Below, in pieces: positions 57,608-64,000 of a DNA stretch of 64,000 nt (position 1 is its first letter; each line of letters begins with the position of its first letter). Made by a program: the position numbers and the translations under genes. The notes under the pieces were generated by a model. That model did not search any database and was not told the origin of the DNA. It saw only the letters and a program-made list of their open reading frames with translations. The DNA is from RYN-230 sp036497945. GTDB lineage: Bacteria; Actinomycetota; Actinomycetes; Streptosporangiales; Streptosporangiaceae. Location: assembly GCA_036497945.1 (NCBI GenBank), contig DASXIN010000120.1, positions 80,349 to 144,348 of the forward strand, given 5' to 3'.

Positions 57608-58258
57608 ATGACACCGGAAACCCTGGCCGACCTGCCCTACGCAGCCACGCTGAGCCCGCACCAGGGCCCGCTGGCGGCCGACACGGACTATGACGGGCTG
57701 CACTTCGATGGGCTGGACCTGGCCGCGCCGCGGGGCGCGGGCAGCCGGTTCCTGGAGTGCGCGTTCACCCGGGTGACGGTCCAGGACGGGCGTTTCCGGC
57801 TGGCCCGGTTCAACGACGTGTGGCTGTCCGAGGCCCGGCTGACCGCGACCGAGCTGACCGAGACGGCCTGGACAGACGCCATCCTGGCCGGCTGCGTGGC
57901 CGCCGGGGTGACTGCGGACGCCGCCCAGCTGCGCCGGGTGACGTTCCGGAACTGCAAACTGGACGGGGTGAACCTGCGCGGCGCGACGCTGATCGAGGTG
58001 AGCTTCGTGGACTGCCTGCTCCGCGACGTCGATTTCGGCGCGGCCACGCTGCGCCGCTGCACCTTCCCCGGCACGCAGCTGCGCGCGGCCGATTTCAGCC
58101 ACGTCACGCTGGAGCAGGTGGACCTGCGCGGCGCGGAACTCGGCCTGATCATCACCCCGGGCGCGCTGCGCGGCGCCACCATCAGCCCGGGGCAGCTGGC
58201 CGAGCTGGCCCCGCTGCTGGCCGAGCAGGCCGGGCTGGTGGTCGCAGACCCGGACTAG
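57608..58258 (+). CDS. Pentapeptide repeat protein
   Basis: 216 residues. From ~residue 40 the sequence forms a right-handed quadrilateral beta-helix of A-(D/N)-L-x-x units: LHFDGLDLAAP, RFRLARFNDVWLSEARL, CKLDGVNLRGATLIEV, CLLRDVDFGAATLRRC, AADFSHVTLEQVDLRGAEL. Some pentapeptide proteins mimic DNA and protect gyrase (MfpA, Qnr), but the role here is open. ATG 57608 is preferred over 57599. The stop overlaps the convergent monooxygenase stop by four bases. Confidence 0.88.
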   Translation: MTPETLADLPYAATLSPHQGPLAADTDYDGLHFDGLDLAAPRGAGSRFLECAFTRVTVQDGRFRLARFNDVWLSEARLTATELTETAWTDAILAGCVAAGVTADAAQLRRVTFRNCKLDGVNLRGATLIEVSFVDCLLRDVDFGAATLRRCTFPGTQLRAADFSHVTLEQVDLRGAELGLIITPGALRGATISPGQLAELAPLLAEQAGLVVADPD

Positions 58259-58578
58259 GCGGGCTGGACCTCCGCCATCTCGCTCCAGCCGCTGCCCGGT
58301 ACCCCCTGGACACTGATGATCTGCGGGGTGCTGGCGACGGCGGTCGGTGCCCAGCCGACGAACTCCTTGAAGTGCCCGGAGTTCACGTGCGCCGCGGCCG
58401 CGTCGTCCTGGAACGCCTCGACCAGCACGAACTGGTCCGGGTTGTCCACGCTCTTGGACCACTCGAAGAAGATGTTGCCTGGCTCGGCCCGGGTGGCCTG
58501 GGTGAAGTCATCCACCAGGGTGAGCCACTCGCCGCTGCGCTCCGGCTTGATCGTCCACTTGACGACGATGAAGATCAT
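58255..58578 (-). CDS. Antibiotic biosynthesis monooxygenase (ABM/quinol monooxygenase-like)
   Basis: 107 residues with the dimeric alpha/beta-barrel pattern: IFIVVKWTIKPERSGEW, NIFFEWSKSVDNPDQFVLVE and HVNSGHFKEFVG. These cofactor-free enzymes oxidise quinols or polyketides, or act in heme or stress metabolism. ATG 58578 has AAGGAGG five bases upstream, which rules out the longer start at 58596. Confidence 0.88.
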   Translation of the reverse strand: MIFIVVKWTIKPERSGEWLTLVDDFTQATRAEPGNIFFEWSKSVDNPDQFVLVEAFQDDAAAAHVNSGHFKEFVGWAPTAVASTPQIISVQGVPGSGWSEMAEVQPA

Positions 58579-58652
58579 GGATGCCTCCTTCGGCAACAGC
58601 CTGATCCTACAAAGCGCGGCAGGCCGGGCGTGATCTCAGGCTGCGACGCAGA

Positions 58653-59441
58653 TCACGGCTTGCGCGCCTCGATCAGGAACCGCCGGGCGTGTGCGACGAA
58701 CGGCCCCTCGGCCTGGATCTGGTCGTGCATCCGGCGCAGCTGCTCGTGGTAGGCCTCGACGGTGAAGCCCGGCACCGTCCACAGCACCTTGCGCAGGAAG
58801 TAGACCACCGCCCCGACGTCGTTGAACACCGTGCGCAGCGCCTGGTCGCGCAGGTCGGTGACGACCAGGCCGGCCGCTTCCGCGGCGGCCACCGCGCGGC
58901 GCGGGTCGCGCGCCGGGTTGACCGGCACGGGTCCGATCATGAACTCGATCAGCTCCCGGTTGGTGCCCGCCCCGATCTGCTGGGAGAAGTAGTGCCCGCC
59001 CGGCCGGAGCACCCGGGCGACCTCCGGCCACACCGTCTCGACCGGGTGCCGGCTTACCACCAGGTCGAAGGATTCCGCGCCGAACGGCAGGCCGCCATCG
59101 TCGGCTGCCTGGACCACCCGGCCGCCGAGCGGGCGGAGGTTGGCCGCGGCGATAGTCATGTTCGGCGGCCAGGACTCGGTGGCCACCAGGACCGGGGGTG
59201 GCTGCGGCAGCGCGGTCAGCGCCGTGACCACCACCTCGCCGCCGCCGGTCTGGACGTCCAGCGCGGCCTGCGCGCCAGCCATCCGGGCCGCCATCATCCG
59301 GGCGTACCCCCAGGGCGGCCGCTCCTCGGTGGCCCGGCCCTCGAACCAGGAGAAGTCCCAGCCTGCGACGGGTTCGGCCGCGCCCTCGGCTACCAGGTCG
59401 GCGAAGCTGCGCTGGGCGGGTCCGGCCGCCTGGTCGGTCAC
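58653..59441 (-). CDS. SAM-dependent methyltransferase
   Basis: 262 residues. Motif I is AALDVQTGGGEVV, followed by ATESWPPNMTIAAANL (motif II) and FDLVVSRHPVETVWPEVARVLRPGGHYF, the Methyltransf_11 signature. An N-terminal ~50-residue region (DFSWFEGRATEERPPWGY) is conserved in actinobacterial homologues. The substrate is unknown. It overlaps nothing and lies ten bases from the F420 enzyme gene upstream on the same strand, so the two may be co-transcribed. Confidence 0.85.
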   Translation of the reverse strand: MTDQAAGPAQRSFADLVAEGAAEPVAGWDFSWFEGRATEERPPWGYARMMAARMAGAQAALDVQTGGGEVVVTALTALPQPPPVLVATESWPPNMTIAAANLRPLGGRVVQAADDGGLPFGAESFDLVVSRHPVETVWPEVARVLRPGGHYFSQQIGAGTNRELIEFMIGPVPVNPARDPRRAVAAAEAAGLVVTDLRDQALRTVFNDVGAVVYFLRKVLWTVPGFTVEAYHEQLRRMHDQIQAEGPFVAHARRFLIEARKP

Positions 59442-59451
59442 GGCGGCCCGC

Positions 59452-59913
59452 TCAGGCCAGCCGGGCCGGGAAGCCGCCGGTCGCGATGGGTCCCCACCGT
59501 TCGATGGTCACCCGGATCAGCGACTTGCCCTGCCGCTGCATAGCGGCCCGGTACTCATCCCAGTCGCTGTGCTCACCGGCGATGCACCGGAAGTAGTCCA
59601 CCAGCGGCTCCATGGCCCCGGGCAGGTCGAGCACCTCCGCGGTCCCGCTGACTTGCACCCAGGCGCCGCCGAAGTCATCGGACAGGACCAGCACGTCCAC
59701 CGCCGGGTGGCGGCGGGCATTGTGCGTCTTGGCCCGCTCCGGGTAGGTCGCGATCACGATCCGGCCGAGGTCATCCAGGCCCGCGGTGACCGGGGACAGC
59801 TGCGCCGTCCTGTCCCGTTTGGTGGTGACCAGGACCACGTGATGCCGGTCCCGGATGAAGTCGAGCAACTCTTCCCGGCCGACCTGGTCGGCCCGGGCGA
59901 TCTGGGGGCTCAT
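59452..59913 (-). CDS. PPOX-class (F420-dependent) oxidoreductase
   Basis: 153-residue split-barrel flavin/F420 protein: HHVVLVTTKRDRTAQLSPVTAG, RIVIATYPERAKTHNARRHP and WVQVSGTAEVLD are the marks of the TIGR03618-like PPOX/F420 group. The protein probably binds F420 and reduces a small molecule. ATG 59913 is used; the frame is open for another ~510 bases upstream, but this is antisense to the peptidase gene. Confidence 0.87.
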   Translation of the reverse strand: MSPQIARADQVGREELLDFIRDRHHVVLVTTKRDRTAQLSPVTAGLDDLGRIVIATYPERAKTHNARRHPAVDVLVLSDDFGGAWVQVSGTAEVLDLPGAMEPLVDYFRCIAGEHSDWDEYRAAMQRQGKSLIRVTIERWGPIATGGFPARLA

Positions 59914-59947
59914 CAGTACCTCCGCGGTGCGGGTGGATAATCGCCGG

Positions 59948-60685
59948 ATGACTGCGCGAACTCCGACCATAGTCGCCACCAGCATCGGGTTCCGGCCCGC
60001 CGGGCACGGCATGATGGACTTCCAGCTCGGCCCGTCGTATGCGCACGCCGCGGCGCTGGCCCGGGCGGGCGACTGCCCCCGGGTGAGCATCGTGGGCACC
60101 GCGCTGGGCGACGCCAGCGACTGGCTGGCCCCGATGTACTGCGCGTTCGGCCGGGCCGGCTGGCGGGCCAGCCACCTGGCGTTGTTTACCGAGCCGAACG
60201 TCCCGGACATCGCGGAGTACCTGCTGGCCCAGGACGTGGTGTGGGTGGCCGGCGGCAGCGTGGCCAACCTGCTGGCGCTTTGGCGGCTGCACGGGGTGGG
60301 CGACGCGATGCGCGCGGCCTGGCAGGCCGGCGTGGTGCTGATGGGCGTATCGGCGGGCTCGCTGTGCTGGTTCGAAGGCGGCACCACGGACTCGTTCGGC
60401 TTGCCGCTCCGCCCGGTGACCAACGGCCTCGGCTTCCTGCCGTACTCGAACAGCCCGCATCACGACGCCGAGGAACAGCGGCGGCCGACCATCCACCGGC
60501 TGATCGGCGACGGCACGCTGCCCGACGGCTACGCCACCGACAACGGCACCGCCCTGATCTTCGAGAACACCGAGCTGGTGGACTGCGTCACCGAGGTGGC
60601 GGGCGCCAGCACCTGGCGGATCACCCGCCGCCCCGACGGCACCGTCGAGGAAACCGCCCTGCCCACCCGCCTGCTGCCGTCCTGA
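59948..60685 (+). CDS. Peptidase E-like protein (peptidase family S51)
   Basis: 245 residues with a glutamine-amidotransferase-like fold. The nucleophile Ser is in LMGVSAGSLCWFEGG, the strand before it is VWVAGGSVANLLALW, and the family His is in YSNSPHHDAEEQRR. S51 enzymes cleave Asp-X dipeptides (PepE) or process cyanophycin. ATG 59948 is divergent from the F420 enzyme start 34 bases away, so the promoters must overlap. An upstream in-frame start would run through that gene and is rejected. Confidence 0.86.
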   Translation: MTARTPTIVATSIGFRPAGHGMMDFQLGPSYAHAAALARAGDCPRVSIVGTALGDASDWLAPMYCAFGRAGWRASHLALFTEPNVPDIAEYLLAQDVVWVAGGSVANLLALWRLHGVGDAMRAAWQAGVVLMGVSAGSLCWFEGGTTDSFGLPLRPVTNGLGFLPYSNSPHHDAEEQRRPTIHRLIGDGTLPDGYATDNGTALIFENTELVDCVTEVAGASTWRITRRPDGTVEETALPTRLLPS

Positions 60686-60700
60686 CCGGCCGCCCGGCGG

Positions 60701-61822
60701 TCAGTACTTGGTGTGCATGAGGGACTGGACGTCGGACAGGGTGCGGTCGGCGATGTCGCGGGCCCGCTGGTTTCCGGTGGCCAGCACCTGCCGCAGGTAG
60801 CCGGGGTCGGCGGCGAGTTCCCGGCGGCGGGCGCGCAGCGGGCCGAGCCGCTCGTTGAGCGCCTCGGTGACCAGCCGCTTGAGCGCCGCCGCCCCACCGT
60901 CGCCGATCCCCGCGGCCACCTCGGCCGGCGGCTGGTCCAGGCACAACGCGGCCAGCAGCACCAGGTTGGACACCTCCGGCCGGCGATCGGGCTGGTAGCT
61001 GATGACCCGCTCGCCGTCGGTCCGGGCACCCCGGATCAGCCGGGCCGTCTCGTCCTCGCTGGCGGCCAGCGCGATCGCGTTGCGCCGGCTCTTGCTCATC
61101 TTGCCGCCGTCCACGCCGAGCAGCAGCGGAGCGTCGCTGAGCAGACTGTCCGGCACCGGGAAGTACGGCCGGCCCGGGGCGTACCGCTCGTTGAACCGGC
61201 GCGCGATGGCCCGGGTCACCTCCACGTGCGGCAACTGGTCCTGGCCCACCGGGACCAGGTTGGCCTGGCAGAACAGGATGTCCGCGGCCTGATGCACCGG
61301 ATAGCTGAACATGAGCGCGGACATCGCCCCGGCCGAGGTGGACTCGTCCTTCACCGTCGGGTTGCGGCTCAGCTCGGCCACGCTGACCAGGCTGAGGAAC
61401 GGCAGCATGAGCTGGTTCAGCGACGCGATCTGGCTGTGCGCGAAGATCGTGCACCGGTCCGGGTCCAGCCCGGCCGCCAGGTAGTCGGCGATCAGCCCGA
61501 GCACGTCGGCGGGCAGCGTGTCCGGCGAGTCCCGGTCGGTGATCGTCTGGTAGTCGGCCACCAGCACCATCACGTCCACGCCGAGGCGCTGCAGCCGGAC
61601 CCGGTTCAGCAGCGTGCCGAACAGGTGGCCGACGTGCAGCGGGCCGGTGGGCCGGTCCCCGGTGAGCACCCGGAACCGGCCGGGGTCGGCCCGGATGGCG
61701 GCTTCGAGTTCCGCGCTGCGGCGCTGCGCGGCGGCCAGCGACGGCGCTACCGGAGCGGCCGGCATGGGGTCGAGTAGTGGAGTGGCGGGCATGGTGTTGG
61801 CGGGCACGGTGTTGGCCAGCAT
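60701..61822 (-). CDS. trpS: Tryptophanyl-tRNA synthetase
   Basis: 373-residue class I synthetase that charges tRNA-Trp. HIGH-type motif PTGPLHVGHLFG, the tryptophan pocket ADYQTITDRD, PVGQDQLPHVEVTRAIARRF and the KMSKS loop GGKMSKSRRN. An Ala/Pro-rich ~30-residue N-terminal extension precedes the catalytic core. ATG 61822 has AGGAGG seven bases upstream. A leader peptide with tandem Trp codons and a terminator-like hairpin lie upstream, so expression probably depends on charged tRNA-Trp. Streptomyces carries an auxiliary, antibiotic-resistant TrpRS under ribosome-mediated attenuation, and this could be its counterpart. Confidence 0.95.
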   Translation of the reverse strand: MLANTVPANTMPATPLLDPMPAAPVAPSLAAAQRRSAELEAAIRADPGRFRVLTGDRPTGPLHVGHLFGTLLNRVRLQRLGVDVMVLVADYQTITDRDSPDTLPADVLGLIADYLAAGLDPDRCTIFAHSQIASLNQLMLPFLSLVSVAELSRNPTVKDESTSAGAMSALMFSYPVHQAADILFCQANLVPVGQDQLPHVEVTRAIARRFNERYAPGRPYFPVPDSLLSDAPLLLGVDGGKMSKSRRNAIALAASEDETARLIRGARTDGERVISYQPDRRPEVSNLVLLAALCLDQPPAEVAAGIGDGGAAALKRLVTEALNERLGPLRARRRELAADPGYLRQVLATGNQRARDIADRTLSDVQSLMHTKY

Positions 61823-61874
61823 GGGGGCCTCCTGAGTTCAGGCCTCCGGCCGCGACCGGCTGGTGACACGAAAC

Positions 61875-61895
61875 CGGCCCGCCGGAGGCGGGCCG
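61875..61895 (-). terminator. Terminator-like hairpin in the trpS leader
   Basis: CGGCCCGCC-TCC-GGCGGGCCG on the minus strand, a 9-bp perfect stem with a 3-base loop followed by GTTTCGT. It lies between the leader peptide stop and the trpS SD. An upstream CTGCCGC/GCGGTAG pairing that includes the end of the leader peptide could act as the competing pause hairpin. Confidence 0.55.
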
Positions 61896-61921
61896 TCAAG
61901 CGCATGGGGACAGCTACCGCC

Positions 61922-61960
61922 TTACCGCGGCAGCCACCAGCCCAGGCCGAAACGAGTCAC
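61922..61960 (-). CDS. trpS leader peptide with tandem Trp codons
   Basis: GTG-initiated 12-codon frame encoding (M)TRFGLGWWLPR and ending in TAA, 99 bases upstream of the trpS start. Two adjacent TGG codons make it a sensor of charged tRNA-Trp. A -10 hexamer TACAGT (minus strand, 61967-61972) ends six bases before the GTG, so the transcript may begin at or next to the start codon and be leaderless. The short frame, tandem Trp codons and hairpin downstream of it together are the evidence; no homologue could be checked. Confidence 0.68.
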   Translation of the reverse strand: MTRFGLGWWLPR

Positions 61961-61975
61961 GTATTCACTGTAACA

Positions 61976-62737
61976 ATGAGCCGGGTGCGGATGCTGCAAC
62001 CAGGCGGGCTGATCAGCGACCCGCTGGAACCCTACGCGCGGGTGGACCGGACCCGGCCGGACGGCGGCCCGTGGCTGATGGCCCACATGGTCGGCGGCCT
62101 GGACGGCTGCGCGGCCATCGGTGGCCGGGTCGGCGACCTGTCCACCACACCGGACGCGGAGCTGTTCATCCTGATGCGGGCGCTGGCCGACGTGGTGCTG
62201 GTCGGGGCGGAGACGGTGCGCCAGGAACGGTACGGCCCGGTCCGGCTGCCGGCCGACCGGGTGGCGGTGCGGCGCGCGGCGGGCCGGCCTGATACCCCGC
62301 CGCTGGCCGTGGTGACCCGGTCGCTGGACCTGGACTGGTCGGCCCCGGCGTTCACCGGGGCCCCGCCGGACCGGCGGACGCTGGTGCTCACCTGCGCCGC
62401 GGCCGACCCGGCCCGGCTGGCCCGGGCCAGCGAGGTGGCCGAGGTCATCGTAGCCGGGCAGGACCGGGTCGAGCCGGTCGAGGCGATGGCCATGCTGGCC
62501 GGGCTCGGTCACCATGTGGTGCTGTGCGAGGGCGGCCCGACCTGGCTGGGCGAGCTGGTCAGCGCGGGCCGGCTGGACGAGCTCTGCCTGACCATCGCGC
62601 CGCTGATGGGCGGCGACCCGCTGCCGGTGTCGGTCACCCCACCCGGTGCGCCGCTGCGCCACTTCGCGCTGCGCCACGTGCTGCAGGCCGATGACACGCT
62701 GTTCCTGCGCTACGAGCGAGGCCGCGATGAGCGATGA
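61976..62737 (+). CDS. RibD C-terminal-like pyrimidine reductase
   Basis: 253-residue dihydrofolate-reductase-fold protein: PWLMAHMVGGLDGCAAIGGR, LMRALADVVLVGAETVRQERYGP, VVLCEGGPTWLGELVSAGRLDELCLTIAP. These are the RibD_C signatures; the family reduces the ribosyl side chain of pyrimidine intermediates in riboflavin synthesis with NADPH, though stand-alone actinobacterial copies often have unknown substrates. ATG 61976 is only 15 bases from the divergent trpS leader start, so both promoters overlap. It overlaps the flavin reductase gene by 11 bases. Confidence 0.85.
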   Translation: MSRVRMLQPGGLISDPLEPYARVDRTRPDGGPWLMAHMVGGLDGCAAIGGRVGDLSTTPDAELFILMRALADVVLVGAETVRQERYGPVRLPADRVAVRRAAGRPDTPPLAVVTRSLDLDWSAPAFTGAPPDRRTLVLTCAAADPARLARASEVAEVIVAGQDRVEPVEAMAMLAGLGHHVVLCEGGPTWLGELVSAGRLDELCLTIAPLMGGDPLPVSVTPPGAPLRHFALRHVLQADDTLFLRYERGRDER

Positions 62738-63239
62738 TGTGTTCGGCACGCTGATGTCCGCCCTGGACCCGCCGCTGGCCGTGGTCACCACCGCGGCCGC
62801 GGGTGAGCGGGCGGGCTGCCTGGTCAGCTTCCACGGCCAGTCCAGCATGGCCCCGGAGCGGTACTGCGTGTTCCTGTCCAAGGCGAACCACACCTACGGC
62901 GTGGCGCTACGGGCCAGCCACCTGGCCATCCACTTCCTGGCCGCCGGTGACCTGCCGCTGGCCGAGCTGTTCGGCGGGCAGACCGGGGACACGGTGGACA
63001 AGTTCGCCGGCCTCCAGGTGACGCCCGGGCCGGGTGACGTGCCGCTGCTGGCCCGGTGCCCGCGCTGGCTGGCGGCGCGCCGGATCGCGCTGCTGGACGA
63101 GGGCGGCGACCACGTGACCGTGCTCACCGAGCCGGTGGCCGCGCGGGCCAGCGGCCCGTTCACCCCGCTCCGGGTGGCCGAGGCGGGGCACATCCGGCCG
63201 GGTCACAACAACCGGGAACGGCACGACCCCGAGGCTTAA
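62727..63239 (+). CDS. Flavin reductase-like domain protein
   Basis: 170-residue FMN-binding split barrel: PPLAVVTTAAAGERAGCLVSF, SSMAPERYCVFLSKANHTYG, ASHLAIHFLAAGDLPLAELFGGQTGD. It should bind FMN and reduce it with NAD(P)H or use it to reduce a substrate. It starts inside the end of the RibD-like gene, so the pair forms a coupled operon that probably handles flavin-related reduction. Confidence 0.87.
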   Translation: MSDDVFGTLMSALDPPLAVVTTAAAGERAGCLVSFHGQSSMAPERYCVFLSKANHTYGVALRASHLAIHFLAAGDLPLAELFGGQTGDTVDKFAGLQVTPGPGDVPLLARCPRWLAARRIALLDEGGDHVTVLTEPVAARASGPFTPLRVAEAGHIRPGHNNRERHDPEA

Positions 63240-63319
63240 CGCCGCTACCCGGCCGGCGCACTCGGCCGGTGTCCGGCGACGTCCCCAGCGCATCCGGGCA
63301 CTCGGCCCGCCCCCGCCCG

Positions 63320-64000
63320 TCACCCCCAGCGCATCCGGCGCACGTTGTCCGGGTCGGCCCAGCTGATCTCGGCCGGCCGACCGAGGAACTCGGCGTACCG
63401 CTCGGCCGCCGCCACCAGCCGGCTCCGGTCCAGCCGACTGAGGCGCCCATACGGGGCCAGGCTGATCTGCACCGACTGGGCGCTGGCCACCCGCTTCCAC
63501 AGCCCCGCGGCCCGGCCGTCCAGCAGCATGACCGGGTTGAGCAGGTCACCGGACGGCACCGGGCGGCCGTCGAGCAGCAGGCCCCGGTCCTTGTAGGCCA
63601 CGGTGTACTCGTCGAACGCGGGCAGCAGGTATGCCCCCTCCAGCGGCGCCACCGCGTCGTTGGGCGAACCTGCGCCCTCCCAGTACAGGTCGCCGTCGCG
63701 GTCTGCAGCGGCCAGCGCCGGGCCGGCCAGCTCGATGGCCCGCCTGGCCTCGGCCTGGGTCAGCCCGGACCACCAGCCGAAGTCGCGCAGGGTGGCCGGG
63801 CCGTGGCTGGTGAAGTAGCGCACCGCCAGCTCGGCCAGCGGCTCGGCGGGCTGGCGCGGCGCCGCGGCCCACTCGTCGAGCAGCACGAACACTGGCTGCC
63901 CGCGGCGCACCGGGCCGATGCAGATCAGGCCGGTCATCGACAGGTGGCCCAGGATGTGATTGCCGCGGCCGCCGTTGGGCGAGGCGGAACAGTCGATGCC
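63320..64000 (-). CDS. Winged-helix DNA-binding protein, AlkZ-like (5' end cut by window)
   Basis: The open frame runs off the right edge; 226 residues are visible. GNHILGHLSMTGLICIGPVR, AVRYFTSHGPATLRDFGWWSG, YLLPAFDEYTVAYKDRG and LNPVMLLDGRAAGLWKR belong to the HTH_42/DUF1006 family that includes the interstrand-crosslink glycosylase AlkZ. In AlkZ a Q-x-Q motif lies in the part outside the window, so activity cannot be judged. The C-terminal end (DPDNVRRMRWG) is complete. Confidence 0.85.
   Translation of the reverse strand, partial: GIDCSASPNGGRGNHILGHLSMTGLICIGPVRRGQPVFVLLDEWAAAPRQPAEPLAELAVRYFTSHGPATLRDFGWWSGLTQAEARRAIELAGPALAAADRDGDLYWEGAGSPNDAVAPLEGAYLLPAFDEYTVAYKDRGLLLDGRPVPSGDLLNPVMLLDGRAAGLWKRVASAQSVQISLAPYGRLSRLDRSRLVAAAERYAEFLGRPAEISWADPDNVRRMRWG

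Noticed and set aside
1..64000. CRISPR arrays, rRNA genes, IS transposases and phage genes
   Set aside because: No regularly spaced repeats, rRNA signatures, transposase or integrase motifs were seen anywhere in the window.

Overview
This window comes from a very GC-rich actinomycete chromosome. The evidence is a cell-division/Ser-Thr kinase cluster (fhaA-fhaB-pstP-rodA-pbpA-pknB-crgA) beside a tRNA-Leu, a bacterial proteasome activator (Bpa), an F420-type oxidoreductase, DUF6230/DUF6114 proteins, an SSI-type protease inhibitor, and many GTG starts with 1-11 base overlaps between genes. Genus cannot be fixed from the sequence; a Streptosporangiales-like or Treboniaceae-like lineage is only a guess.

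Layout. 1-2.8 kb: the C-terminal part of an RNA-repair polynucleotide kinase-phosphatase, a small Cys-rich protein and a membrane protein. 2.8-3.4 kb: a long non-coding leader. 3.4-13.4 kb: a tightly coupled seven-gene surface-glycan operon (two GT2 enzymes, a deacetylase, a giant flippase/GT-C-like fusion, an ATP-grasp ligase, a flavin monooxygenase-like protein and a FemAB/GNAT-like transferase). It faces a beta-helix lipoprotein and is followed by a methyltransferase and a sugar epimerase. 16.5-21.7 kb: quinone oxidoreductase, Bpa, prephenate dehydratase, then a two-gene toxin-antitoxin-like module (ribbon-helix-helix protein plus a degenerate Doc/Fic domain joined to a ClpC-type N-domain), a GT2 and a STAS protein. 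22.4-23.5 kb: two decayed genes (arginine deiminase and an anti-sigma-type ATPase). 23.8-35.3 kb: two tandem membrane paralogues, a MarR regulator with paired operator boxes, a polysaccharide-type ABC exporter, a PAS-GAF histidine kinase and two GH25 muramidases. 35.7-39.4 kb: SSI lipoprotein, Fpg/Nei glycosylase, universal stress protein, FAD oxidase. 39.5-49.7 kb: tRNA-Leu and the divisome/kinase cluster with rhomboid protease and cyclophilin. 49.8-64 kb: DUF6230/DUF6114 operon, ATP-dependent DNA ligase, DUF2252, PadR operon, esterase, pentapeptide protein, monooxygenase, methyltransferase, F420 enzyme, peptidase S51, TrpRS with a Trp-codon leader peptide, RibD-like reductase, flavin reductase and a truncated AlkZ-like protein.

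Three signals stand out. (1) A GC-rich palindromic element occurs six times; three copies lie in frame inside protein-coding genes, and one is missing from the adjacent tandem paralogue, which makes it a probable insertion. (2) The RHH/Doc-like/ClpC-N module carries an 18-bp perfect palindrome upstream and a perfect internal Shine-Dalgarno at the domain junction. (3) trpS is preceded by a 12-codon leader with tandem Trp codons and a terminator-like hairpin, which looks like an attenuator.
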